Below, piece after piece: positions 1-9,620 of a stretch of DNA of 64,000 nucleotides. A program made the translations under genes and the position numbers. This DNA comes from an uncultured Planctomycetales bacterium (GTDB lineage Bacteria > Planctomycetota > Planctomycetia > Isosphaerales > Isosphaeraceae), in the NCBI GenBank assembly GCA_903926465.1, contig CAIYJE010000020.1, forward strand, positions 1 through 64,000, written 5' to 3'. Below the pieces are notes generated by a model that worked only from the letters and a program-made list of their open reading frames with translations, made no database searches and was not told the origin of the DNA. How positions within the stretch are numbered: the first letter of the stretch is position 1; each line of letters starts with the position of its first letter.

Positions 1-132
1 CCACGCCGCAACCGGATCAATCCACGTGTGATTAAGCGAAAGATATCGAAATGGAACAAGAAGCGTCCAGTGCACCTACGACAGCCGCCCCTGAAGAAAA
101 CCTTTAGAGAGACTATAGTTATGACTCATTAA
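1..132 (+). CDS. Transposase, C-terminal fragment (cut by window edge)
   Basis: Frame 1 is open from base 1 to a TAA at 130-132 and gives a very basic tail of 43 residues, including NPRVIKRKISKWNKKRP and ending TIVMTH. Basic tails of the form NPRVVKRKM-S-[FW]-x-x-KRP are typical of the C-termini of IS4-type DDE transposases in planctomycetes, as I remember them. The catalytic part lies outside the window, so family and intactness cannot be judged. Just downstream, AACCTGGGG (148-156) and CCCCAGG (199-205) form an inverted pair, but I could not identify a convincing terminal inverted repeat or target duplication. Confidence 0.6.
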   Translation, partial: PRRNRINPRVIKRKISKWNKKRPVHLRQPPLKKTFRETIVMTH

Positions 133-345
133 ACGGTATTGAGTATTAACCTGGGGCTACAAACAATTCATATCAATACTCTTTGATCGCAAAGCCAACC
201 CCAGGTCAAGAGCGGTTCTCATGTCTTGAGCGGGAAGCTCATGGACGGAATGGACCGGAAGAAAATAAACCTGGTGTCCGTAGCCCCAAAGTTACCTTCG
301 GAGCAACCCGTCACTGACGTTCCGGGCTCTGATCAAAGACATCCA

Positions 346-1491
346 TCACCGCTGATAGATCGGCAAATATCGATATTCAACGGCCAGGGCCAGAACCCCC
401 ATCGCTGTGCAATAATTGCGGCCGCCCGTGCGGTCGTTGCCGTCATTCGAGAGCCAGCTTCCATCGGCTTCCTGATGTTCCAGCAAGATCGCCACCAACC
501 GTGGGTAATAATCGCGAAAGTACTTGTCACCCACCTGAAACAAGGCCTGGGGAACGTAATAGACCTCATAGAAGAAATAGGCGTTGGTCCAGTTGGGGGC
601 GTTGGCCGGCTTCACCAAAAACTCGGCACCGGCGATTGCCTGCGGCGTCTGATGACTGCCACACAGTTCCAGCGCCAGGGTGCCGGTCCCCGTCCTGGGG
701 TTATTGGGGGAACCACCCGGCTGATAGCCAAACCCGCCCGCCGGATGCGCGCATCGGATGATATAAGCGACTGCTCGATCAATTGATTCGGCCGGTACGG
801 CGCAGCCTGCGCTCCGGGCCGCACGCAGGGCCATCACCTGCCAGCCAGACACGCTCAGGTCACTATCACGAGAATCCGGCTGGTACCGCCAGCCGCCGGT
901 CTGGTCCTCGTTCTTGGACTGGGCCTGCGCCCGCAAGATCACGGCAATGGCCCGCGAGAGCGCCTCACGAACCTTAAACGCGAACTCGGGGTCCGGGATC
1001 AAGCCCACCACTTCCGCCAGCATCAACGTGGCAATGCCATGACAGTACATCGGGCCGTTCACCGTGTTGGTGGCCAGCAGGCCGTTGGCTTGCTGATGCT
1101 CTACCACATAGCGAACCCCTTTTTCGATCGATTCCCGGTACGGGCCTGGATCGCCTGGCAGGTGGCCACACGCCAGGAACGCCATCACGCTCAGCGAGGT
1201 GATCGACGCGGCCTCCTGACCGTTTCCCAGGGTCCAGGCACCACTGGGGCGCTGAGCGTTTTTGAGGTAATCCAGCCCGCGCCGGATCGACTTGTCGGCG
1301 TCGGGATTGGCAGGCCGCTGAGCATCGTCGGGCGGCAAGTCCTGGGCACGGCCTGGCCGCGCGATCGAGACAATCGCCAGCAACACGCACAGTATCGAAA
1401 CCCAGTGGTAGCGCATCCTCGGCTCAACTCCCATCCGCGTTCGGCCGGCCAAATTCAAAAGTCTCGGCCTGGTGGTTTTGGTGTCACTCAC
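346..1491 (-). CDS. Secreted prenyltransferase/squalene-cyclase repeat protein
   Basis: Last gene of the moxR operon. It carries alpha/alpha-toroid repeats of the terpene cyclase/prenyltransferase family: IRRGLDYLKNAQRPSGAW, GVRYVVEHQQANG, AVAYIIRCAHPAGGFGYQPG and LLEHQEADGSW, spread over most of the protein. The DxDD motif of squalene-hopene cyclase is absent, so a cyclase reaction is not supported; a toroid binding or scaffold role is more likely. The frame opens with an ATG at 1491 that overlaps the TGA of the upstream gene (ATGA), but a typical signal peptide starts at a second ATG at 1416 (MRYHWVSILCVLLAIVSIA, cleavage near GRAQ). Either start is possible and the 1416 start gives 356 aa. 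Position at the end of a MoxR/VWA operon is common in planctomycetes; the function there is unknown to me. Confidence 0.8.
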   Translation of the reverse strand: MSDTKTTRPRLLNLAGRTRMGVEPRMRYHWVSILCVLLAIVSIARPGRAQDLPPDDAQRPANPDADKSIRRGLDYLKNAQRPSGAWTLGNGQEAASITSLSVMAFLACGHLPGDPGPYRESIEKGVRYVVEHQQANGLLATNTVNGPMYCHGIATLMLAEVVGLIPDPEFAFKVREALSRAIAVILRAQAQSKNEDQTGGWRYQPDSRDSDLSVSGWQVMALRAARSAGCAVPAESIDRAVAYIIRCAHPAGGFGYQPGGSPNNPRTGTGTLALELCGSHQTPQAIAGAEFLVKPANAPNWTNAYFFYEVYYVPQALFQVGDKYFRDYYPRLVAILLEHQEADGSWLSNDGNDRTGGRNYCTAMGVLALAVEYRYLPIYQR

Positions 1492-4400
1492 GGGTTCGCG
1501 CCTGGAACAACGTCGGTGGGCGCTCCACCAATTTCACGGAAGTACAGCTGGATCAGGCGGGCGTAGTCATCGCGATAGCGGCCCTGGCTCATTTGCAGAA
1601 TCTCGTTCTTGAGGTGGCCGGGCAATTCGCCCCAGCGCCGGCCAGATCTGGCGAGCTGGGCCGGATCGAGCGCACCAAGGTGAGAGGCCACCTCCTGACC
1701 CTCCGAACTTTCAGGGGTCGCCCCTTGCGCCTCTGGAGGCGTGGCCCCCTTCTGGGAACGTTGCTCCCTGAGGCTCTGGGCCAGCCGCTCGCCCGCCTGG
1801 GTGTTGGAGGCCGCGGCCCTCAGTCCCTGCGCCGCCTGACGCATGGCCTCAGACGCAGTCTTGGTGGCGGCCTCGGAGTTCTTTCCAGGATTCTGGCCGC
1901 GGGCGGCCTGCTGGGCTTTGTCCAGTTCCTGGGCCGCCTGGTTCTGGGCCTCGCGTGCGCTGGCCAGGGCATCGCGATTGGCTTCTCCGTCCGCTTCCTG
2001 CCCGGCCCCATCACCGCGCGCCTGGGCGTCGGCGGGAATGTCTTTGCGAAGCGCGGAGGCCAGATCCGAGGCCTGGCGCGCAGCGTTCTCAAGGTGATCG
2101 GCCGCCTGACGCTGAGAGTCACGCGCCGAGGGCAACCGCCCCTGCGCCAGATGCTCCAGGCTTTGATTCATGGCGTTGGTGGCTTGCTGCTGTAGGGTAT
2201 TGGCTGCCGCCTGGGCCGGCCCCTGCGCTGCCTGGCTCAGGCCTTGCTGGCCCAGTTGCTGGCGGAGCGAGTCCAGGCTGCCGGCCAGTTCGGCGGCCGC
2301 TTCTCGGAGTGCCTCTTGTGGCTTCATCTCCGAGCCCAGCACGGCTTGAAGCTGCTCGCTGATCCGCCGCTGCCGCATGGCCAGGTCTCGCGCGGCCTCT
2401 CGGTGAGCATCGGCCAGCCCGAGTTCTGGATCTTGGGGCTGGGTCTGGCCAAGTAACGGCGCGGGCAGATTTTCAGCCCCTGCACCACCATTCTGGGCCT
2501 GGGGGTTTTCAGGCGGTTGATTCCCCTGCCCCGCATCCAGGGCCTGAGCCAGCTCGCCCAAGGCCTTGGCCGCTTGCCGACGTGCTTCGGTCAACGGTCT
2601 GGAACTCTCGGCGGGCGAGCTTGGCGAGGCGACCCGATCATTGAGGGCGGCCGCCTGCTTCACCCCCTGCTCGGCCTGCGACCGTGCAGAGGTGGCACTG
2701 GCATCGGGGTCGGCCGGCTTGGTGAGCCTTGTCAGATCGGCGGCAATGGCATACTGCTGCTTGGCCTGGCCCACGGCGTCTGGCACTTTCAAGGGGGCCG
2801 TAAGCGCTTCTTGGGCCCTCGCCAGTGCGGCCGCCTGTTCGCTGGCCGGTAAGGTGTCGGCTAGCCGTCGGGCCAGGGTTTCGGCTGCCTGAGCCGCCGC
2901 TTTCAGGTTGTGAGCGCGTGCTTCAGCTGCAGCCTCCAGTGGAGGCTGATCGTTCCCTTTGGCGGCTTCGGCCGCCTCGTTGGCTTTGACCAGATCATTG
3001 GCCGCCTGCTCGGCCAGGCGGACCGCCTCGGCCTGAAAGGTCGGGGCGTCGGGCACGTTCAAAGTTCGCAGCGCGGCCGCTGCCTGCCTCAGAATCTGGT
3101 ACTCCTGATCAGGAGACATCTTCAGTTCCAGCATCGCCTTCAGTTCGGCCGCCAGTTCCTGGGCCCGCTGATCGGGCGACGACCGCCCGTCAAGTGCCTG
3201 CTGAAGCCGATCCACCGAGGTGCGGGCATCGGCCGGGCTCAGATCCAGCCGCCTACGCAACTGATCAACCTGGGCAAGCTGCTCTGCCACCTCGCCCGTA
3301 GGCGGCGCACTGGCGGCCACTGAGAACGCCCATTCGCTCGTACCATTGCCACAGGCAACCACAAGCTGGTTCGGGCCTTCCAGGAAGGTCACATTGACCT
3401 GATCCTGGCCGGCTTGCCAGCCTCGCGGGCCGCCAAACTCAAAAACCTTGATGCCGTTCAGCCAGACTATGATCGAATCATCACAACCAATGCTAAGCTG
3501 GCCAGGACCGCCAGCCCCGCCCGAGACCTCGGTCACGCCAAAGGCGGTGCTGTTGTCGGTGGAACCCGCATCGGCCAGAAGCTGCTTGAGATCCACCTTC
3601 CCCTGCGCACCAGACGGTACCGGCAGCCAGGTGACAGGCTTCTTGTTGCGTGCCGGAATGGCAGCTTTGAAGTCGACCGCTTCGGTGACAGAAAACGGTG
3701 CCGGAGTGTTGCGGTCGAACGGGCCCAGCAGCCGCCAGTCAGCGGCCGGTTCGGCCTGCTGGGCGGCATCGGCCTCAGAGGGGACAGCCTTCTGGACCTC
3801 CTTGAGGAGCGCGGCCAAAGATTCGGCCCGATGCTGCGCGGTTACGCGCTGGGGCTCGGCCGTGCCCACGGTATCTACTCCGGCCAGCGTCTTGGCGGCT
3901 TGTTCGGCTTGCTGGGCCAGCGGTTCCAGCTTGCCGGCCAGTTCGCGGGCCGCCTTGGCGGGGGTTTGCTTGTTGCTGGCGGCGGCCGCGGCGGTTTCTC
4001 GCAAGTGCCCTTCCACCGCACGGGTCACCTCTTCCAGCTTCTGACGCGCCTCCTGGATTTGCTTTTGCGCCTGTTGACGGCGCTGCCAGGCCTCTGGAAG
4101 TTCGTTGGCCAGCCGCTGGAGCGCCTCTTTGGCTTCCTGGGCTCGGGCCACCTGCGCCTGGTCGGGCTTGCCACGCACGGCTTCGAGCGCCTTGGAGGTG
4201 GCCTCCCTGGCCTGCTCCAGGACCGCTTTCTGGGGTTCGGGGGCCACCAGGGCGGCGGCCATCTGTGCGACCGCTTCCTGACGCTGGATCAGGCTCTCGA
4301 TCGTTTTGGCCTGCACGGCCTGCTTTTCGGGCGTGTCTGCCGCTTCCTTCAGCGCAGCGGTCAAACGCTGGGCCACCTCGTCCTGGCGCTGGGCCAGGCG

Positions 4401-7094
4401 GCGCGCCAGGGCCTTGGGATCGCCCCGCACATCGTCCATATCGCGGGTGAGCCGGGTCAGTTCGCCCTGCGCCTGCTCAATTCGCTGTCGAGCCGGTTCC
4501 AGGTCGCCCCGTTCCAGGGGATCAATCGGCTGAGTGAGCGTTTCCAGGTTAATCTTGCCGCGACCGTTCTCTTGAAGCGGGCCGTCGACGTCCAGAGCCA
4601 GCTTGCGAGCATCATTGGCCAGCTCATCCTGATCTTTGGCAATCTCGCGCAAGAGAGCCTGCCGCACCGGAGATTCGGCCGTTTCTCGCTCCTGGACCCG
4701 CTGCCGTTCCGCCAGTTCTCGCGCGGCCCTGGCCAGCTCATCGGCCTGTTCCACCTGCTTGGCCAGCATGTCGGCCTTCAGTTCGGGCGATCGTCGCACA
4801 ATGTCATCCACCTGCTGGCGGAGCGCATCCTGATCTCGCTTGAGCGCTTCCAGGTCGGCCGGATCTCGCTGGGCGTCGGCCATTTGTTCGGCCCGCCTGG
4901 CCAGGTCTTCCTGAGACTCGGCCAGTTGCTGAAGTTTGCGGCGGTCTTCATCTTCCTTGGCCAGCTCATCAAACTTCTTGATCAGTTCCGCCAGCCTGGT
5001 TTCCATCGCTCCAATTCGCGCATCGGCCAGCCGCAGGTTGGCCAGCCGTTTCGCGGCTTCCTTCTCTTCGGCGGCGCGGCCAATCACCTCCCGAGCGCCG
5101 GCGGCCTCCACATCCGCAAGCTGCTGGGCCGGTTTGGACAGAATCGCAAAACGACCGGCATCGGCCAGCTCACCGGCAAGCTCGTTCAAAAGCTTGATCT
5201 GTTGATCCGACTCCCGAATTCGATCACCGAGCCCGCTGGCATGTTGCGCTTCCCACTGGCCGTTGCCCCGCAAGGCGGCATCGGCCACGTACCGAAGCTG
5301 AACAGTGGCCTGATGGTGGGCATTCACCAGAGTTTTGAGCTGTTCCAGCCGGGCCCGAAGGTTCTCACGCTCGGCGCGGCCCTGACGCTCAGCAAACGAG
5401 TCGGCCTGATCTCGAACAATCACCCGGCGTGGTTTGGTACGGGTTTTGTGCGGCCCCCTGGGCGGCGGGTAATTATCAGTAGCCTCAATCGCGTACGCCA
5501 CCACATCGCCCGGTCGCAACCCCAGGGTCTTGAGCGGTAACGCAACCTGCCCACGGGCCAGCGGCGTTCCCAGGTCCGAAAGTGAGGCCACAATCTCACC
5601 CTGGTCGGGCCGAGAGGCACCCTCCACGCCATGGGAATCCAGGCCCGAACGATTAACCACATATCGCAACGACACATCCGACACCGCCACGTCGTCGCTG
5701 GCCGCCACCTCGATCAAGATCACATCGTCGCCACGCACCTCAAGCGCATCGTCGGTACCACCAATCGCCAGTTCCGGCGGCATGTCCGGCACCACAATCA
5801 ACCGCCTTGGTGCCTCTGGGCGATGGTTCACCAGGTGGTGCTCATCTTCCAGCAGAATGCGATACGTGCCGCTGCGCTCAGCGCGAATCGTTCCGGCCCA
5901 GGCTGTGCCTGTGGACTTCAGCTCCACCACCACCTCGCGATCGGCTTCCACGGGGACGGGGACCGGCGTTTCTCGACCCTCGGTCAACACCCCAGCCGCC
6001 TCGGGTGCAGCCGGCCAGGAGACGGCCACCCGGGTCATTGGCCGGTTCGGAGTCACAGTCAGCAAGACCTCGCTCCCCTCCCAGGCCGAGATCCGGTCGG
6101 CGTCACGCACCTGGGCGGCAGGAAAGCGGGTGTATTCGGGCGGCTGCACCCGGGCCACAAGCTGTTGCACGGCCGGGGGATCAACCACGGTAACCTTGTG
6201 CCAGCGTGAATGGTCTGCGCCACTCACCACGCGATACTCAAGCGTGTTTTCCACCGCCTTGATCGATCCTGAGAACTGCCGCTCTTCTGCCGAAGCAGGA
6301 ATTGCCGCCGCACGCGTGGCCAAAGCCTGAAGGTTCTGGCGATGCGGCCTGCCATCTTCACCGGTCCATTCCAGGGCCACCGTCTCTGGCAGGCTACCCG
6401 CCAGGGCAAACCGGCGACGCACGTCCACCTTCAGTTCCAGGTCATCGCCACTGGCCGCCACCACGTCGCCCGGCTGAACCAGAATCTCAAGCCGGCCCAC
6501 ATGGGCGGTCTCGGTCCAGGGCTGGAAAAAGCGACGAGCCAGCTTGGCAAACGGATCGGGCTGAATGAGCGGCGGCAGAGCCAGAGCCGCCACCGCTGCC
6601 AGCCCGGCGGTCAGCCATCGGCGCGGGACCACCGACGAAAGGCCACGCGTGAGATCCAGCGACCGCACGCGACCAACCGTGTCGTCGGCCAGGGCGGTGA
6701 TCAGGGCCTGGGAACCATGGGCGCGGGTGTTGGGGTTCAGCAGCCCCACCGTGCTGCTAATGCGTTCGGCCAGGTCGGGGTGCCCCACCTCGGCCAGAGC
6801 CGCCAGATCTTGCCAGCCCAAACGCTTGGCAAGCACCTGGAAGACACCCACCACCAGACCATAGCCGGCCAGGCCAAGCCAGCCCAGCCAAAGCACCCAG
6901 CGAAACCAGGCCGGCAACGGCAGCCAGAAGTCCAGCGCCATCGCCAGCAGGGCAAACCCAACCAGGGCCACCAGCAACCGGCCCAGCCCACGCATGGCGC
7001 CCAGCCGCTTCCAACGCTGGCCGACCTTCCGCAGGCCACGTTCCAGAGGCTCCGGCAGGGGAGCACCAAATCGCATTGCGATGGCCATGGCCAA
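1488..7094 (-). CDS. Giant membrane-anchored coiled-coil protein (DUF4175-like), 1868 aa
   Basis: Two adjacent membrane segments lie at about residues 40-90, a third near 165-180. Beta-rich extracytoplasmic-looking modules follow to about residue 560 (repeated short strands, VVDPPAVQQL and RRLIVVPDMPPELAIGG). From about residue 570 the protein is an Ala/Gln/Glu/Leu-rich coiled coil, interrupted at about 1105-1260 by a glycine- and aromatic-rich globular segment with DWRLLGPFD, CDDSIIVWLNGIKVFE and GPNQLVVACGNG. That segment looks like a beta-sandwich carbohydrate-binding-type or PA14-like fold. The coiled coil then resumes to the end. The gene starts 66 nt after the second VWA gene and overlaps the next gene by ATGA. 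By context it is a large periplasmic partner of the MoxR-VWA chaperone-like system. The name DUF4175 is a topology-based analogy. Confidence 0.75.
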   Translation of the reverse strand: MAMAIAMRFGAPLPEPLERGLRKVGQRWKRLGAMRGLGRLLVALVGFALLAMALDFWLPLPAWFRWVLWLGWLGLAGYGLVVGVFQVLAKRLGWQDLAALAEVGHPDLAERISSTVGLLNPNTRAHGSQALITALADDTVGRVRSLDLTRGLSSVVPRRWLTAGLAAVAALALPPLIQPDPFAKLARRFFQPWTETAHVGRLEILVQPGDVVAASGDDLELKVDVRRRFALAGSLPETVALEWTGEDGRPHRQNLQALATRAAAIPASAEERQFSGSIKAVENTLEYRVVSGADHSRWHKVTVVDPPAVQQLVARVQPPEYTRFPAAQVRDADRISAWEGSEVLLTVTPNRPMTRVAVSWPAAPEAAGVLTEGRETPVPVPVEADREVVVELKSTGTAWAGTIRAERSGTYRILLEDEHHLVNHRPEAPRRLIVVPDMPPELAIGGTDDALEVRGDDVILIEVAASDDVAVSDVSLRYVVNRSGLDSHGVEGASRPDQGEIVASLSDLGTPLARGQVALPLKTLGLRPGDVVAYAIEATDNYPPPRGPHKTRTKPRRVIVRDQADSFAERQGRAERENLRARLEQLKTLVNAHHQATVQLRYVADAALRGNGQWEAQHASGLGDRIRESDQQIKLLNELAGELADAGRFAILSKPAQQLADVEAAGAREVIGRAAEEKEAAKRLANLRLADARIGAMETRLAELIKKFDELAKEDEDRRKLQQLAESQEDLARRAEQMADAQRDPADLEALKRDQDALRQQVDDIVRRSPELKADMLAKQVEQADELARAARELAERQRVQERETAESPVRQALLREIAKDQDELANDARKLALDVDGPLQENGRGKINLETLTQPIDPLERGDLEPARQRIEQAQGELTRLTRDMDDVRGDPKALARRLAQRQDEVAQRLTAALKEAADTPEKQAVQAKTIESLIQRQEAVAQMAAALVAPEPQKAVLEQAREATSKALEAVRGKPDQAQVARAQEAKEALQRLANELPEAWQRRQQAQKQIQEARQKLEEVTRAVEGHLRETAAAAASNKQTPAKAARELAGKLEPLAQQAEQAAKTLAGVDTVGTAEPQRVTAQHRAESLAALLKEVQKAVPSEADAAQQAEPAADWRLLGPFDRNTPAPFSVTEAVDFKAAIPARNKKPVTWLPVPSGAQGKVDLKQLLADAGSTDNSTAFGVTEVSGGAGGPGQLSIGCDDSIIVWLNGIKVFEFGGPRGWQAGQDQVNVTFLEGPNQLVVACGNGTSEWAFSVAASAPPTGEVAEQLAQVDQLRRRLDLSPADARTSVDRLQQALDGRSSPDQRAQELAAELKAMLELKMSPDQEYQILRQAAAALRTLNVPDAPTFQAEAVRLAEQAANDLVKANEAAEAAKGNDQPPLEAAAEARAHNLKAAAQAAETLARRLADTLPASEQAAALARAQEALTAPLKVPDAVGQAKQQYAIAADLTRLTKPADPDASATSARSQAEQGVKQAAALNDRVASPSSPAESSRPLTEARRQAAKALGELAQALDAGQGNQPPENPQAQNGGAGAENLPAPLLGQTQPQDPELGLADAHREAARDLAMRQRRISEQLQAVLGSEMKPQEALREAAAELAGSLDSLRQQLGQQGLSQAAQGPAQAAANTLQQQATNAMNQSLEHLAQGRLPSARDSQRQAADHLENAARQASDLASALRKDIPADAQARGDGAGQEADGEANRDALASAREAQNQAAQELDKAQQAARGQNPGKNSEAATKTASEAMRQAAQGLRAAASNTQAGERLAQSLREQRSQKGATPPEAQGATPESSEGQEVASHLGALDPAQLARSGRRWGELPGHLKNEILQMSQGRYRDDYARLIQLYFREIGGAPTDVVPGANP

Positions 7095-7160
7095 GAACTC
7101 CCTGGAATCACCAACCTGAAATCAACAGAAAACCGATTTTGGGACAGGCCGACCACACGA

Positions 7161-9620
7161 TCAAGGTAAACCGGCCCGTTTCCGCAAGATCCACTCACCG
7201 GCCAGCAACGCAAAGAACAGCGCCAGCGTGATTGGCCGATCCCAGAGCGAACTCGATTCGACCCGGGTCCGAGGTTTGTTCTGAGCCTGAATTCTGGGCA
7301 GTAACTGCGAGGCCTCGAAGTCACTGAACACCACCCCGCTGGTGGCCTGGGCCAGGCTTTCCAGCGGCTCGCGAGCGGCCGCCAGCTCAACCAGTTCCAA
7401 ACTCCCACCATTGATAATTTCAAAGGGGGCCAGGTCGGTGGGCGCACCTTCCACCTGAGGTGCCTCCAGCTTCACCACGTAGAATCCGGCCGGCAGCGGC
7501 GGTGCCGCCGCCTCGAACACACGCGGCTGAAGTAACGCAGGCCGCAGCGGAACCACAGCCACAGGCTCGCCATCTGGAACCGCCCTGGCACTTTCGGCCC
7601 CCTCGGCGGCCGCCACACTGGCCCTGTAAATCCGGGCGGCCACCAAGAGGCCTGGCCCCACCCCGGTCGCTTCCTCAGAGAACCGCGCCCTGAGCATTAG
7701 CGATTGCCCCTCGTTCACCCTGGAACGCACAGGCCCAAACCGCGCCACCGAATTACCGGCCGTCAGCTTCCCCTGCGCGGCCCAGCGCAACGCCTGACCC
7801 CAGAACCGGTGGTGATACACGTCGCCCGCTCGTAAACGCCAGCGCCAGGTGCCATCGGTCCCCACCAAGAGCACCTGACCCAGCCCATAAGGCATGGCCA
7901 CCACCGTAGCCGACGCCTCGGGATTCACTCCGGCCCCTTCCGCCCGAATCAGCGGGGTGGCAGCCGGTTTGGGCCGACCGGCCAGCACCCAGGGCAGCGC
8001 CGGCAAATTCTCCCAGACTGCGCGGCTGCGATCGGCCTCGGCCGCAAACCGGAGCATCGGCCAGCTCTCCTGAGTCTCCACCACGGGCCGCACTCGCACG
8101 CCGGCCGGCAAACTGGGCCGCGCAGCATCCCGGACCTCCGGATCCACGGGCACCACAATAGGGTCTTGCACCGGCAGCAATTTCTTGGCGGTCTCATTGC
8201 GCCAGGATAGCGGAAAGCTGGCAGGCCCCGCGCTCACAAGCAAGGTCCCGCCACGCTGATCGACAAATCGTTCGAGCCGCTCCCAGGCCTCGGCTGGCCA
8301 GTCGGCCGGCGTGATATCGCCCAGAATGATCGCGTCATACCCGTTCAGCGGGTCAGGGCCATCGGTCACCGGCTCCGGCAGGCTGGTGGCGTAGGTCGGC
8401 ACGCTCCCCTCCGGACTCGGCGGCTGGCGGAACACAACCGCATCCAGCGAAACCTGAGGATCGCGTGCCAGCGCATTCCGGATGTACTGGAACTCCCAGC
8501 GCGGCGTGCCATCAATCAGCAGCACCTTGGTCGTGTCATCGGTCACGTCAATCGCTACCGTCCGGCGATTGTTATCCGGCCGGATGTCGTCGGCCGCCGG
8601 CTCCACGGCCAGCGTTAGCGGTTGTAAACCGGTCTGATCCAGCGGCACCCGGAACCGAGCACGTGGCCGCTCTCCATCGGCCAAGGCGCGCACCGTTTGG
8701 CGGAGCGGATCTTTGCCGGGCCGTTCCAGAATCACCGGAACCTCGGTGCCGGCCGGCTGGCCGTCTAGCTTCACCGTAACCTCCACATCCACCACATCCC
8801 CTTTGGCCACCCGCTCTGGAAGCCTGACCGAAGCAATTGCCGAGTCGGCAGGCGGAATGGTCGAGCCCACGGCCACACTCCAGACCGGTACCCCGCGCGC
8901 CGCCAGGCGGTTGACCGTGGCGGCCCGCTCTGGAGTTTCAACGGCGGTCTGGCGGCCGTCTGTCAGCATCACCAGACCCAGCATCGGCGCGGCCTCGGAA
9001 CCTTCATCACGCAGCGTTTGCTCAAGAACCGGCTGCCAGTCCGTAGACTGGAACGCGGGATCACTGCCGGCAACCGGTTCCGCCAGTCTGGCGGCCAGCG
9101 CTTCCACCGAAACGCCGGTCAGCGGCTGGCGGGCAAACCCCACCACGTCCACATCGGCTTGCGCCTGAAGCCCCTTTAACCAAGGGCCGGTGAGCAACCG
9201 CCGCACCACCTCACGCCGCTGGAGTGTGCGGACATCGGTTTCGGCGGGCACGCCCAGCTCGGTCCTGAGCGCCTGCTGTTCCTGCGCAGTACGACCAGGA
9301 TCGGCCGTGCTCATACTCTCGGAAAGGTCAATTCCCAGGACCACGCGACCACGAACCTGCTCACGGAATGAGCGGACCGCAATGGGCTCAAACAACGCGA
9401 AAATCAACGACAGCGCCGCCAGGGTCCGAAGCGCCAGCAGAGTTAACCCCAGCCGCCTAGAAACCAAGGCCCGCTCGTAGCGATAAAGCAAAAGTAGCAG
9501 TGCCAGGGCCGCAGCCCCCAGCAATAGCCAGAACCAGCCCAGCGAACCGCCCGTCAGAACCAGACGCCGACCACCACCCAGGGGGATCGCCGTTTCCGCC
9601 AGCAGCAGGAGGCCTTTCAT
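7161..9620 (-). CDS. VWA domain membrane protein with glutamine-amidotransferase-like domain
   Basis: 819 aa from an ATG at 9620, which overlaps the previous stop (ATGA); GGGAGA lies just upstream. The N-terminus has two membrane helices (about 28-48 and 60-85), then a von Willebrand A domain with a complete MIDAS start, GIDLSESMS. This is followed by a beta-rich region and a class I glutamine amidotransferase-like domain beginning near TTKVLLIDGTPRWEFQYIRN, which lacks the catalytic Cys-His-Glu triad as usual in this family. A C-terminal helix, ITLALFFALLAGEWILRKR, anchors the protein again. It belongs with the MoxR ATPase and the BatA-like protein, and VWA proteins are the usual MoxR clients. 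Mg-dependent protein binding at the cytoplasmic membrane is the inferred role. Confidence 0.85.
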   Translation of the reverse strand: MKGLLLLAETAIPLGGGRRLVLTGGSLGWFWLLLGAAALALLLLLYRYERALVSRRLGLTLLALRTLAALSLIFALFEPIAVRSFREQVRGRVVLGIDLSESMSTADPGRTAQEQQALRTELGVPAETDVRTLQRREVVRRLLTGPWLKGLQAQADVDVVGFARQPLTGVSVEALAARLAEPVAGSDPAFQSTDWQPVLEQTLRDEGSEAAPMLGLVMLTDGRQTAVETPERAATVNRLAARGVPVWSVAVGSTIPPADSAIASVRLPERVAKGDVVDVEVTVKLDGQPAGTEVPVILERPGKDPLRQTVRALADGERPRARFRVPLDQTGLQPLTLAVEPAADDIRPDNNRRTVAIDVTDDTTKVLLIDGTPRWEFQYIRNALARDPQVSLDAVVFRQPPSPEGSVPTYATSLPEPVTDGPDPLNGYDAIILGDITPADWPAEAWERLERFVDQRGGTLLVSAGPASFPLSWRNETAKKLLPVQDPIVVPVDPEVRDAARPSLPAGVRVRPVVETQESWPMLRFAAEADRSRAVWENLPALPWVLAGRPKPAATPLIRAEGAGVNPEASATVVAMPYGLGQVLLVGTDGTWRWRLRAGDVYHHRFWGQALRWAAQGKLTAGNSVARFGPVRSRVNEGQSLMLRARFSEEATGVGPGLLVAARIYRASVAAAEGAESARAVPDGEPVAVVPLRPALLQPRVFEAAAPPLPAGFYVVKLEAPQVEGAPTDLAPFEIINGGSLELVELAAAREPLESLAQATSGVVFSDFEASQLLPRIQAQNKPRTRVESSSLWDRPITLALFFALLAGEWILRKRAGLP

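Noticed and set aside
346-1491. Active squalene-hopene cyclase
   Set aside because: The toroid repeats are present but the DxDD catalytic motif is not visible and the protein is secreted and short (about 360-380 aa against 630-700).
3414-5540. 708-codon plus-strand frame antisense to the coiled-coil gene
   Set aside because: The minus strand has clear coiled-coil periodicity and operon context; the plus frame is a high-GC shadow with Leu/Gly/Arg-rich sequence and no domain.
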